DNA of 12,191 nt, from assembly GCA_018711415.1 (NCBI GenBank), contig DVIJ01000018.1, positions 1 through 12,191 of the forward strand, in the 5' to 3' direction. The stretch is from Scatomorpha merdavium. GTDB lineage: Bacteria; Bacillota; Clostridia; Oscillospirales; Oscillospiraceae. This document shows positions 1 to 7,022 of this stretch, one piece after another; the first letter of the stretch is position 1; each line of letters starts with the position of its first letter. Position numbers and translations under genes: made by a program. A model generated the notes under the pieces. It was given only the letters and a program-made list of their open reading frames with translations. It was not told the origin of the DNA and did not search any database.

Positions 1-8
1 ACGGGTTG

Positions 9-17
9 AGAGGTGAT
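9..17 (+). promoter_or_regulatory. Ribosome binding site that decides the murD start
   Basis: AGAGGTGAT matches the end of 16S rRNA very well. It lies four bases before TTG at 22 (eight bases counted from its AGAGG core). The in-frame GTG at 13 is inside this site and so cannot be the start it serves. This favours TTG at 22 as the true murD start. Confidence 0.6.
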
Positions 18-21
18 TATT

Positions 22-1422
22 TTGACACTTCAGGAATACGTTGACTCCCTCGGCGGCAGGCGCATAGCCGTACTGGGGATGGGCGTCAGCAACATGCCGC
101 TCATTGACCTGCTGCTGGATAACGGACACAAAATTTGCGTCTGCGACATGCGCAGCGAAGAGGCCCTGGGCGAGACTGCAGGGCAGCTGCGCGAGCGTGG
201 CGCACAGCTGCGCCTTGGCCCCGACTATCTCGAGGGCCTTGAGGATTTTGACTACATCTTCCGCACACCCGGACTGCTGCCCATAGACCCGGCCCTAGTG
301 AAAGCAAAGGAGCGCGGCGCGGTCATCACGAGCGAAATGGAGGTCTTTTTCAGGCTCTGCCCCTGCCGTACGATAGGCATCACCGGCTCGGATGGCAAGA
401 CTACGACTTCGTCCATCATCGCGGAACTGCTGAAGGCCGCCGGAAAAACTGTGCATCTGGGCGGTAACATAGGCAAGCCCCTGCTCTGCGAGATACCTAG
501 TTTCGGCCCGGACGACATAGCTGTGCTTGAGCTCTCGAGTTTCCAGCTCCACAGCATAGACATACGCCCGAACGTGGCCGTTGTCACGAACGTTTCTCCC
601 AACCACCTGGATAAACACCCGGATTTTGACGACTACGTGAACGCGAAGCGCCAGATATTTGCCAATCAGACCGCGGAAGACGTCCTGGTCGTGAACAGCG
701 ACAACGCCTTCACCGCTCGCTTTGGCGAGGAGGCGCACTCGCGCGTGCTTAGGTTCAGCCGCAAGGAAACGCTCAAAAACGGCGTGTTCTGCCGAAACGG
801 CATGATCTACCGCAGCCGCGGCTACGAGGTCGAGAGCATCATCCCCGCTTCGGAGATACTGCTGCCCGGCGTGCACAACATTGAAAACTACATGGCCGCC
901 TTTGCCGCGGTGGATGAGATAGTTTCGCCGGAGCTCTGCCGCGCGGTCGCGCGCAGCTACGGCGGCGTGACGCACAGGCTTGAGCTAATCAGGAAGCTCG
1001 GCGGTGTGTCCTACATCAACGACTCCATTGCCACCAGCCCGACCAGGACCATTGCCGGCCTGCGCGCGATGCGGGCTAAGCCCATCCTCATCGCCGGCGG
1101 CCACGACAAGCACGTCAGCTTTGACGGCCTCGCGGACGAGATCTGCGAGCGGGTCCGCGCGCTGTTCCTTACGGGCGATACGGCGGAGCAGATAGCCATT
1201 GCAGTGCGCCGCAGCGTGTTCTACGACCCGATGCGCCTGCCGATAAAGATCGTACCGGACCTGACTACGGCAGTGCTGTCCGCGCGCGAAATGGCAGTGC
1301 CTGGCGACATCGTGCTGTTGTCTCCGGCCTGCTCGTCATTTGACAGGTTCCGCAATTTTGCCGAGCGCGGCGACAAATTCAGAGAAATAGTTATGGGGTT
1401 CAAAGACGATGAAGCTGAGTGA
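22..1422 (+). CDS. murD: UDP-N-acetylmuramoyl-L-alanine--D-glutamate ligase (MurD)
   Basis: Cytoplasmic ATP-dependent Mur ligase that adds D-glutamate to UDP-MurNAc-L-Ala in peptidoglycan precursor synthesis. From TTG at 22 the protein is 466 residues, normal for MurD (about 450). Visible in order: an N-terminal Rossmann-like UDP-binding domain with IAVLGMGVSN (residues 15-24), the ATP P-loop GITGSDGKTTT (119-129, Lys126), LELSSFQLHSI, then NVSPNHLDKHP with the downstream Lys209 in the place of the carbamylated lysine, the HRLE motif, NDSIATSPT, and the C-terminal MurD signature SPACSSFDRFRNFAERGDKF. The P-loop reads SDG where TNG is commoner; I take this as normal variation. GTG at 13 is an alternative start but overlaps the ribosome binding site. 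The 3' end overlaps the next gene by 14 bases, so the two are probably cotranscribed. What lies upstream is outside the window. Confidence 0.96.
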   Translation: MTLQEYVDSLGGRRIAVLGMGVSNMPLIDLLLDNGHKICVCDMRSEEALGETAGQLRERGAQLRLGPDYLEGLEDFDYIFRTPGLLPIDPALVKAKERGAVITSEMEVFFRLCPCRTIGITGSDGKTTTSSIIAELLKAAGKTVHLGGNIGKPLLCEIPSFGPDDIAVLELSSFQLHSIDIRPNVAVVTNVSPNHLDKHPDFDDYVNAKRQIFANQTAEDVLVVNSDNAFTARFGEEAHSRVLRFSRKETLKNGVFCRNGMIYRSRGYEVESIIPASEILLPGVHNIENYMAAFAAVDEIVSPELCRAVARSYGGVTHRLELIRKLGGVSYINDSIATSPTRTIAGLRAMRAKPILIAGGHDKHVSFDGLADEICERVRALFLTGDTAEQIAIAVRRSVFYDPMRLPIKIVPDLTTAVLSAREMAVPGDIVLLSPACSSFDRFRNFAERGDKFREIVMGFKDDEAE

Positions 1423-2659
1423 TATACCGACGGAAATTGAGCGCCTCGCGGAGGACTGCGAGGCGGAACTTGCATCGCGTTTTGCGGAGATAGACCGAGT
1501 CGCGCGTATAAATACGCGGCGGATAATGGAGGCATTCCAGGAATTCCGAGTCTCCGAGTCCTGCTTTGCGGGTACAACGGGCTACGGCTACGACGATCTG
1601 GGCCGCGAGACGCTGGATAAGATCTGGGCGCGCGTGTTCGGTTCGGAGTCGGCGCTGGTGCGCACGGGCTTCGTGAACGGTACCCATGCCATCGCCTCTG
1701 CGCTCTTTGCCTCGGTCGGACCAGGAGATACGCTGATGCCTCTCATGGGCGCGCCCTACGACACGCTCAGGACGGCGATAGGCATTTCCGGCGACGCTTA
1801 CGGTTCCCTGGGCTTCTACGGCGTAAAATACGCAGAGGTTGCCACGAAGAACGGCGGCCCGGATATGGAGAGTATCGAGCGCCGTGTGGGGGAGATAAGG
1901 CCCCGTGCAGTTCTCATACAGCGCTCGCGCGGCTATGACAGCCGCAGGGCGCTCTCGGCGGAGGAGGTGGGTGAGATCTGCCGCCTCGTCAAGCGCGTGT
2001 CGCCTAGCACCATATGTGTCGTGGACAACTGCTATGGCGAGTTTACAGAGACGGAGGAACCCACTATGTTGGGCGCAGACCTCGCGGCGGGTTCGCTCAT
2101 CAAAAACCCCGGCGGCGGGCTAGCGCCCACCGGCGGCTACATCGCCGGAAAGGCTGAACTGGTGGAGCGCGCCGCCTACCGGCTCACTGTCCCCGGCATA
2201 GGCGGAGAGTGCGGCTGCACCCTCGGCACAAACCGTCAGCTGTTCCAGGGCCTTTTCCTGGCGCCGCACACGACAGCCCAGGCGCTTAAGACCGCGGCGC
2301 TCTGTTCGGCTATGCTGCAAAAGCTCGGTTTTGACACCGAGCCCGGCCCGTTTGAGCCGAGATACGATATCATCCAAACCGTGACGCTCAAATCTCCGGA
2401 GAACCTCTGCCGTTTCTGCCGCGGAATACAGGCCGGTTCCCCGGTGGATTCCTACGTCACGCCTGAGCCCTGGCAGATGCCGGGCTATGAGGACGAGGTA
2501 ATAATGGCTGCCGGTGCGTTCATCCAGGGCTCGTCGATAGAGCTCTCCGCGGACGGCCCGATGCGCGAGCCGTACAGGGCCTTTCTCCAAGGCGGCCTGA
2601 CCTATGAGTCCGGCAGGTTGGGAATAATGAACGCTATCGCGGAAATGCTGGACAAATAG
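1409..2659 (+). CDS. PLP-dependent methionine gamma-lyase family protein (aluminium-resistance / YnbB type)
   Basis: Fold-type I PLP enzyme of the cystathionine beta-lyase-like family historically called aluminium resistance protein (B. subtilis YnbB group), 416 residues, full length. Seen in sequence: an N-terminal helical part; GYGYDDLGR (58-66); FVNGTHAIASALFA (88-101), which forms part of the cofactor pocket; VVDNCYGEF (204-212) with Asp206 expected to contact the pyridine nitrogen; and SLIKNPGGG (229-237) with Lys232 as the likely Schiff-base lysine. Databases often name it methionine gamma-lyase, but its physiological substrate is not firmly established, so the name is by family only. 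ATG at 1409 lies inside the end of murD, with a weak GGGG ribosome site about ten bases upstream, which suggests translational coupling. A role in sulfur amino acid breakdown is inference. Confidence 0.9.
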   Translation: MKLSDIPTEIERLAEDCEAELASRFAEIDRVARINTRRIMEAFQEFRVSESCFAGTTGYGYDDLGRETLDKIWARVFGSESALVRTGFVNGTHAIASALFASVGPGDTLMPLMGAPYDTLRTAIGISGDAYGSLGFYGVKYAEVATKNGGPDMESIERRVGEIRPRAVLIQRSRGYDSRRALSAEEVGEICRLVKRVSPSTICVVDNCYGEFTETEEPTMLGADLAAGSLIKNPGGGLAPTGGYIAGKAELVERAAYRLTVPGIGGECGCTLGTNRQLFQGLFLAPHTTAQALKTAALCSAMLQKLGFDTEPGPFEPRYDIIQTVTLKSPENLCRFCRGIQAGSPVDSYVTPEPWQMPGYEDEVIMAAGAFIQGSSIELSADGPMREPYRAFLQGGLTYESGRLGIMNAIAEMLDK

Positions 2660-2673
2660 CCCTCATATAAATA

Positions 2674-2695
2674 GCATGGGGGTGATTGCCCATGC
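2674..2695 (+). promoter_or_regulatory. Hairpin covering the yunB ribosome binding site and start codon
   Basis: GCATGGG (2674-2680) pairs perfectly with CCCATGC (2689-2695) around an eight-base loop. The ribosome binding site GGGGGTGAT (2678-2686) sits in the 5' arm and loop, and the ATG at 2692 sits in the 3' arm. In the mRNA this could limit yunB translation unless opened. The pairing is seen directly; regulation is inference. Confidence 0.45.
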
Positions 2696-3366
2696 TGCGC
2701 GGCAGAAATCGGAGGCCGCTATATCTTGACGTACACCTGCCGAAAATGCGAAAGAGGACAAAGCTCGCCTTGGTTTTGATGCTGATAGCGGCTGTAGCTT
2801 TGTCAGTCGGTATACGTGGTACCATATACCTGCGTGAGCTCAGCTGTGACATGGTGCTGTCGGATGCGACGGACCTCATGACGCTGTGCATAAACGATAC
2901 CATCAGCCGCAAACTGGCAAGTGAGGACTATGACTACGACTACTTCGTGACGCTCGAGCATGACGGTGAGGGCAATGTCACCGCCGTGCGCGCAAACATG
3001 GCCCGGATAAACGCGATGTCCTCCGAGCTGCTGTCCGATATCGTCAAGGCCGCGGACGGCGGCGAGCTGTCGCTCGCTATTCCCATAGGCAACCTGCTCG
3101 GCTCCAGCCTGCTGCTGGGCAGGGGGCCGGACATACCGGTTGACATAACTATGCTGAGCTCGTCTAGGGTTGACTTCAAGAACGACCTGATCTCAGCGGG
3201 CATCAACCAGACAAAGCACCAGATGAAGCTGGATGTTGTCATTGATATCGACGTCATCATGCCCTGGCGCACCGTTTCAACCCAGGTCGTCAGCGAAATA
3301 CTAATAGCTGAGACGGTGATCGTCGGCAAGGTGCCGCAGACCTATTTGGATATGGAGACAAGTTGA
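2692..3366 (+). CDS. yunB: Sporulation protein YunB
   Basis: Homologue of B. subtilis YunB, a mother-cell sporulation protein needed for efficient spore formation, molecular role unknown. 224 residues from ATG at 2692, chosen because GGGGGTGAT lies five bases upstream; TTG at 2686 overlaps that site. Seen in sequence: a basic N-terminus, one membrane segment LALVLMLIAAVALSVGI (about residues 24-40), then an outward domain containing the hallmark IPIGNLLGSSLLLGRGPDIPV followed by INQTKHQMKL. The transmembrane-plus-domain plan and these motifs fit the family closely. The stop codon directly abuts the ligA start with no gap. It sits between housekeeping genes, so read-through from the murD side is likely; I could not confirm a dedicated sporulation-sigma promoter in the short gap before it. 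Confidence 0.92.
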   Translation: MLRGRNRRPLYLDVHLPKMRKRTKLALVLMLIAAVALSVGIRGTIYLRELSCDMVLSDATDLMTLCINDTISRKLASEDYDYDYFVTLEHDGEGNVTAVRANMARINAMSSELLSDIVKAADGGELSLAIPIGNLLGSSLLLGRGPDIPVDITMLSSSRVDFKNDLISAGINQTKHQMKLDVVIDIDVIMPWRTVSTQVVSEILIAETVIVGKVPQTYLDMETS

Positions 3367-5343
3367 ATGGACGCAAAACAGGAGATAGAAGCCCTGAGGG
3401 CCGAAATAATGGAGCACAACCGGCACTACTATGACGAGGACTCGCCGGTCATCTCGGACTTTGAATATGATGCGCTCATGCGCCGCCTGGAAGAACTCGA
3501 GGCCGCGCACCCCGAGTACTACTCGGCCTCGTCGCCTACTCAGAAGGTGGGCGGCACGGCAAAGAGCAGCTTTGCCCCGGTGACGCATGAGGTGCCGCTG
3601 GAGAGTCTGAACGACGTGTTCTCCTTTGATGAACTGCGGGCCTTTGACGAGCGTATGCTCGCCGCTCTGCCCCAGGGCCGCGAATACTGCGCCGAACCAA
3701 AGATAGATGGACTGTCCATGTCGCTGGAGTACGAGAACGGGATCTTTGTCCGCGGCGCCACCCGCGGCAACGGCGTGACGGGCGAGGACGTCACAGAAAA
3801 CCTTAAAACAGTGCGAAATCTTCCGCTGAAGCTGAAAAACGCTCCGGAGCGCCTGATAGTCCGGGGCGAGGTATATATGTCCAAGGCGGTGTTCGAGGAG
3901 CTCAACGCCGCGCGCGAGGTGAACGGAGAACCGCTGCTGGCCAATCCCCGCAACGCCGCCGCGGGTTCAATGCGCCAGCAGGACCCGAAGGTCGCAGCCT
4001 CGAGAAAGCTGGACATCTGCGTTTTCAACATTCAGAAGTCCGTGGGCCGCGAGTTCACGACTCACGCCGAAACGCTGGACGCCCTGCGCGAATTCGGCTT
4101 TGACGCGGTGCCGTACAGGATATGCCGCAGTTTTGAGGACTGCAAGGCCGCGGTCGAGAGCATAGGCGAGAGCAGGGGGGACTTTCCCTACGATATAGAC
4201 GGCGCCGTCATAAAGATAAACTCCCTGGCCGAGCGCGAGGAGCTGGGGAGTACCGCCAAGGCTCCGCGCTGGGCCGCTGCGTACAAATACCCGCCAGAGC
4301 GCAAGGAGAGCGTGGTAAAGGACATAGTCGTCCAGGTCGGCCGGACCGGCGTGCTCACGCCAAAAGCCGTCATAGAGCCGGTGCGGCTCGCCGGCACGAC
4401 CGTTACAAATGCCACGCTTCACAATCAGGACTTTATCGACAAGTTGGATGTGCGCATCGGGGACACAGTAGTCGTCAGGAAAGCGGGAGAGATAATCCCA
4501 GAAGTTCTGGAAGTCGTGAAATCCAAACGTCCCGAAGGCACAGTTGCCTTCCACCTGCCGGAAAGCTGTCCGGAGTGCGGCTCTCCCATCGTCAGGGACG
4601 AGGACGGCGTCGCCATGCGCTGCACGGGCGCCGAGTGTCCCGCACAGCGGCTGAGAAATATTGTACACTTTGCCTCCAGGGAGGCTATGGACATCGAAGG
4701 CCTGGGCGTTGCTGTTGCGGACGCGCTCATCAGGGCCGGACTGCTCACAACTCCCGCTGGCATCTACTACCTTGACGCAGAGGCCGTGGCGAAGCTCGAC
4801 AGAATGGGCAAAAAGTCTGCCGCAAACCTCATGGCGGCCATAGAAAAGAGCAAAAGCGCAGGACTTGCCAGACTGCTTTGTGCCTTCGGCATACGACAGG
4901 TCGGCCAGAAAGCGGGAAAGGTGCTGGCCTCGCATTTCGGGACTCTGGATAAACTTATGGACGCCAGCTTGGAGGAGCTCTGCTCCGTTCCCGACATCGG
5001 TGAGATCACGGCGGGCTTCATCCGCCAGTGGTTTGACGAGCCCCAGGCCCGTCACCAGATAGAGCTGCTGCGCGAGGCAGGCGTGTCCTTTGACTCCGGC
5101 GAGGAGCGCAAGGATAACCGCTTTGAGGGAAAAACCTTTGTCCTGACCGGCACACTCGAGAGCTGGACGCGGGACGAGGCCGCGGCCATAATTGAGAGCT
5201 ACGGCGGCAAGGCCTCCGGCTCTGTTTCAAAAAAGACAAGCTATGTCCTAGCCGGCGCGAACGCAGGCTCCAAGCTGACCAAGGCCGAGAGCCTTGGCAT
5301 AGAGATAATAGACGAACAAAAGTTCCGTGAAATGATAAGCTGA
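3367..5343 (+). CDS. ligA: NAD-dependent DNA ligase LigA
   Basis: Seals nicks in DNA during replication and repair, using NAD+ to adenylate the enzyme. 658 residues, the usual length. Domains in order: Ia with HNRHYYDEDSP (17-27), the YDALMRRLEELE stretch, and adenylation domain with the catalytic lysine in AEPKIDG (Lys112); ATRGNG (131-136); GEVYM; PYDIDGAVIKIN (274-285); KYPPE; OB fold around GRTGVLTP; a four-cysteine zinc finger (Cys401, 404, 419, 424); helix-hairpin-helix repeats (about 440-560, including IEGLG, GIRQVG and VPDIGE); and a C-terminal BRCT domain (about 585-658, FVLTGTL). All key residues are present. Start ATG immediately follows the yunB stop, with GGAG nine bases upstream inside yunB. 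Last member of the dense murD-side gene run. Confidence 0.98.
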   Translation: MDAKQEIEALRAEIMEHNRHYYDEDSPVISDFEYDALMRRLEELEAAHPEYYSASSPTQKVGGTAKSSFAPVTHEVPLESLNDVFSFDELRAFDERMLAALPQGREYCAEPKIDGLSMSLEYENGIFVRGATRGNGVTGEDVTENLKTVRNLPLKLKNAPERLIVRGEVYMSKAVFEELNAAREVNGEPLLANPRNAAAGSMRQQDPKVAASRKLDICVFNIQKSVGREFTTHAETLDALREFGFDAVPYRICRSFEDCKAAVESIGESRGDFPYDIDGAVIKINSLAEREELGSTAKAPRWAAAYKYPPERKESVVKDIVVQVGRTGVLTPKAVIEPVRLAGTTVTNATLHNQDFIDKLDVRIGDTVVVRKAGEIIPEVLEVVKSKRPEGTVAFHLPESCPECGSPIVRDEDGVAMRCTGAECPAQRLRNIVHFASREAMDIEGLGVAVADALIRAGLLTTPAGIYYLDAEAVAKLDRMGKKSAANLMAAIEKSKSAGLARLLCAFGIRQVGQKAGKVLASHFGTLDKLMDASLEELCSVPDIGEITAGFIRQWFDEPQARHQIELLREAGVSFDSGEERKDNRFEGKTFVLTGTLESWTRDEAAAIIESYGGKASGSVSKKTSYVLAGANAGSKLTKAESLGIEIIDEQKFREMIS

Positions 5344-5359
5344 AAGAGGTGCTGAGACG

Positions 5360-6112
5360 ATGGCCGAGCGCGGAAAAAGTGAATATTCCCAGTCAGTTTC
5401 CAACGCGCTCCGCCTTCTCGGCTGCTTTGTTGAGAGAGAAGAGCGCGGCATTTCCGAGCTGTCCAGGGAACTTGGGCTTTCAAAATCGGCAGTGGCTCGT
5501 ATTGTAGCCTCTCTTGAGTGCGGAAAGTTCCTTTTGAAAAACGCAGAAACGGGGAAGTACAGGCTCGGGGTCGGCTTTCTGCTATACGGTTCGTTGGTCA
5601 GGGAGCGGAGCGAGCTTTCACGTGTGCTTGCACCGGCGCTTTCTCAATTGGCAGAGGAATTCCAAGCTACGGCCCACCTGGCCGTCCTTATCGGCAAGGA
5701 GCTGACGATAGTAAACAAGGTATCCGCGGGCTCGTTTGTCTATATGTCCTCGAGAGTGGGAGGAACTTTACCAATGCACGCCTCCGCGACAGGCAAGTGT
5801 GTTCTGGCCTGGCTTCCGGCAGAGCAGCGCGCAGAGCTTTTGGAAGAATGCGATTTCAAGCGTTACACGGACTCGACAATAACGGATAAAGCGGCTTTGG
5901 AATCTGAGCTTTCAGTCACTCGCGTCAGAGGATATGCGCTGGATGATGGTGAAACACACGATGGGCTGTATTGCATAGGCTGTCCGGTGCTGGATGCGGC
6001 GGGCGATATACTTGCCGCCGTCTCCGTCAGCGGCAGCCGCGCCGCGCTGGAATCTCAGCTTGACGCGGTTGTGAACAGTATCCGCAACAGCCTGAAAAAC
6101 ATTGGCATCTGA
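5360..6112 (+). CDS. IclR-family transcriptional regulator
   Basis: DNA-binding regulator, 250 residues, standard for IclR proteins. An N-terminal winged helix-turn-helix spans about residues 12-70 (SNALRLLGCF, ISELSRELGLSKSAVARIVASLE, then the GKYRLG wing end). The C-terminal effector domain carries the family hallmarks LPMHASATGKCVLAWLP and GYALDDGE followed by CIGCPVLDAAGDILAAVSVSG. The start ATG has AAAGAGGTG about nine bases upstream. It follows ligA by only 16 bases with no visible promoter of its own, so it may be read from the ligA side. Two bases after its stop begins the promoter of the oxidoreductase operon, whose leader holds an IclR-type palindrome; it is therefore the probable regulator of that operon. 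Effector unknown, perhaps the 2-oxoacid or a precursor. Repressor versus activator is not decided by sequence, though operator position downstream of the promoter suggests repression. Confidence 0.94.
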   Translation: MAERGKSEYSQSVSNALRLLGCFVEREERGISELSRELGLSKSAVARIVASLECGKFLLKNAETGKYRLGVGFLLYGSLVRERSELSRVLAPALSQLAEEFQATAHLAVLIGKELTIVNKVSAGSFVYMSSRVGGTLPMHASATGKCVLAWLPAEQRAELLEECDFKRYTDSTITDKAALESELSVTRVRGYALDDGETHDGLYCIGCPVLDAAGDILAAVSVSGSRAALESQLDAVVNSIRNSLKNIGI

Positions 6113-6114
6113 GC

Positions 6115-6143
6115 TTGACAAAACAGGCTTATGATGCCATAAT
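6115..6143 (+). promoter_or_regulatory. Sigma-A promoter of the 2-oxoacid oxidoreductase operon
   Basis: A perfect -35 TTGACA (6115-6120), a 17-base spacer and a -10 CATAAT (6138-6143, five of six consensus bases) make a strong vegetative promoter. Transcription would begin near 6150. It lies between the IclR gene stop and the first oxidoreductase gene, and so isolates this operon from the upstream genes. Confidence 0.8.
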
Positions 6144-6157
6144 TTATTTAACCAATA

Positions 6158-6172
6158 CGGAACGTCGTTCCG
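6158..6172 (+). promoter_or_regulatory. 15-bp palindrome, probable IclR operator
   Basis: CGGAACG-T-CGTTCCG: two perfect 7-base arms around one central base. The geometry and GGAA/TTCC core match the E. coli IclR consensus TGGAAATNATTTCCA. It lies about 8-22 bases downstream of the expected transcription start and 12 bases before the ribosome binding site of the first oxidoreductase gene. Binding there would block initiation or early elongation. Assignment to the adjacent IclR protein is inference from position and form. Confidence 0.65.
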
Positions 6173-6183
6173 ATTATAGGTAC

Positions 6184-6188
6184 AGGAG
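6184..6188 (+). promoter_or_regulatory. Ribosome binding site deciding the gamma-subunit start
   Basis: AGGAG lies eight bases before TTG at 6197 but only two before ATG at 6191, and it overlaps GTG at 6188. Spacing favours TTG at 6197. Confidence 0.5.
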
Positions 6189-6196
6189 TGATGGGC

Positions 6197-6751
6197 TTGA
6201 AAGAAATACGTTTACACGGCAGAGGTGGTCAGGGCGTTGTCAAGGCCTCTCAGATAATCGTTAAAGCCGCCGTGGAGTGTGAGCTTTGCGCGCAGTTCAT
6301 CCCGTTCTTTGGTGTGGAGCGCAAGGGCTCGCCTGTTTATGGTTTTTTGCGTATCGACGACGACGAGATCCGACGGAAAACTCAAATATATGAGCCGGAT
6401 GTTATCATAGTCATGGACGACACACTTTGTGCCTTGCCGCAGACCTTTGCGGGGCTCAAGCAAGGCGGTACTGTCCTGGTAAACAGCACAAAGCCACTTG
6501 GAGAACTCTGTGTGCCGTCCTGCGCCGGGAGCGTGGCCGCTGTTGATGCTACGGGAATTTCCGAGGAACTGTTTGGTCAGAACCTGCCCAACACCGCCGT
6601 AGTCGGGGCCTTTGCCCGAGTTGTCGGGCTGGTGGATGTTGAAACGCTGCTCGATGAAGTAGCCGCTGCATTCGGGGACAAAAACCGCATAGCAGCTGAG
6701 CGCGGCTATGCAGGCGCTCACTATTTGAAGGGAGGTAAAGCAGGTGAATGA
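6197..6751 (+). CDS. porG: 2-oxoacid:ferredoxin oxidoreductase, gamma subunit
   Basis: Gamma subunit of the pyruvate/2-oxoacid:ferredoxin oxidoreductase family, which oxidatively decarboxylates a 2-oxoacid to acyl-CoA and reduces ferredoxin; this subunit supplies the CoA-binding domain. From TTG at 6197 it has 184 residues and begins MKEIRLHGRGGQGV, the usual opening of the family; GRGGQG (8-13) is the signature. Further on are IPFFGVERKGSPVYGFLRI and the VDATGI...NLPNTAVVGAFARV segment, both typical. Starts at 6191 (ATG) or 6188 (GTG) would add two or three residues. First gene of a gamma-delta-alpha-beta operon behind its own promoter; it overlaps the next gene by eight bases. The 'por' symbol rests on family resemblance; the substrate could instead be a branched-chain or aromatic 2-oxoacid. 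Confidence 0.9.
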   Translation: MKEIRLHGRGGQGVVKASQIIVKAAVECELCAQFIPFFGVERKGSPVYGFLRIDDDEIRRKTQIYEPDVIIVMDDTLCALPQTFAGLKQGGTVLVNSTKPLGELCVPSCAGSVAAVDATGISEELFGQNLPNTAVVGAFARVVGLVDVETLLDEVAAAFGDKNRIAAERGYAGAHYLKGGKAGE

Positions 6752-7022
6752 TGCCGAATTTGTTACTCCGATAGGCAACCGCGGCATGTATGTACTAGAT
6801 ACTGCTAGCTGGCGAACGCACCGGCCGGTCATGGACAATGACCTGTGTATAAGCTGCGGCATGTGTCTCGGTTACTGCCCTGTGAACTCAATCCGTTGGT
6901 CAGAAGAGTCCGGGTATTACATCAACTATGACTATTGCAAGGGCTGCGGCATTTGCGCTGCAGAATGTCCCAGGGGCGCTATAAGTATGGAGCATGAAGG
7001 GGGCGCGGACGATGGGAAGTAA
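6744..7022 (+). CDS. porD: 2-oxoacid:ferredoxin oxidoreductase, delta subunit (2[4Fe-4S] ferredoxin)
   Basis: Ferredoxin-like subunit that carries electrons from the catalytic alpha/beta part to external ferredoxin. 92 residues. Two complete CxxCxxCxxxCP motifs are seen: Cys35/38/41/45 and Cys65/68/71/75, enough for two [4Fe-4S] clusters. The N-terminal part (about residues 8-30, with WRTHRPVMDNDLCISCGMC) resembles delta subunits rather than free ferredoxins. GTG at 6744 is the start, with GGAGG eight bases upstream. It overlaps the gamma gene by eight bases and the alpha gene by eleven, so translation of the three is probably coupled and subunit ratio kept equal. Confidence 0.92.
   Translation: MNDAEFVTPIGNRGMYVLDTASWRTHRPVMDNDLCISCGMCLGYCPVNSIRWSEESGYYINYDYCKGCGICAAECPRGAISMEHEGGADDGK
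6996..7003 (+). promoter_or_regulatory. Ribosome binding site deciding the alpha-subunit start
   Basis: GAAGGGGG ends eight bases before ATG at 7012. The longer in-frame ATG at 6994 overlaps this site and has no site of its own, so 7012 is the likelier start. Confidence 0.55.

Noticed and set aside
295..975. 226-codon minus-strand frame opposite murD
   Set aside because: A shadow of murD, with arginine/alanine-rich, motif-free translation.
2664..2671. CATATAAA before yunB as a possible SigE-type -10 element
   Set aside because: yunB is SigE-dependent in B. subtilis, so a site is expected, but I could not find a convincing -35 at 13-15 bases upstream. Too weak to annotate.
3967..5055. 362-codon open frame on the minus strand inside ligA
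   Set aside because: It lies fully opposite ligA, whose domains and catalytic residues are intact. The translation shows no recognisable motif, and long antisense frames are expected in GC-rich coding DNA.
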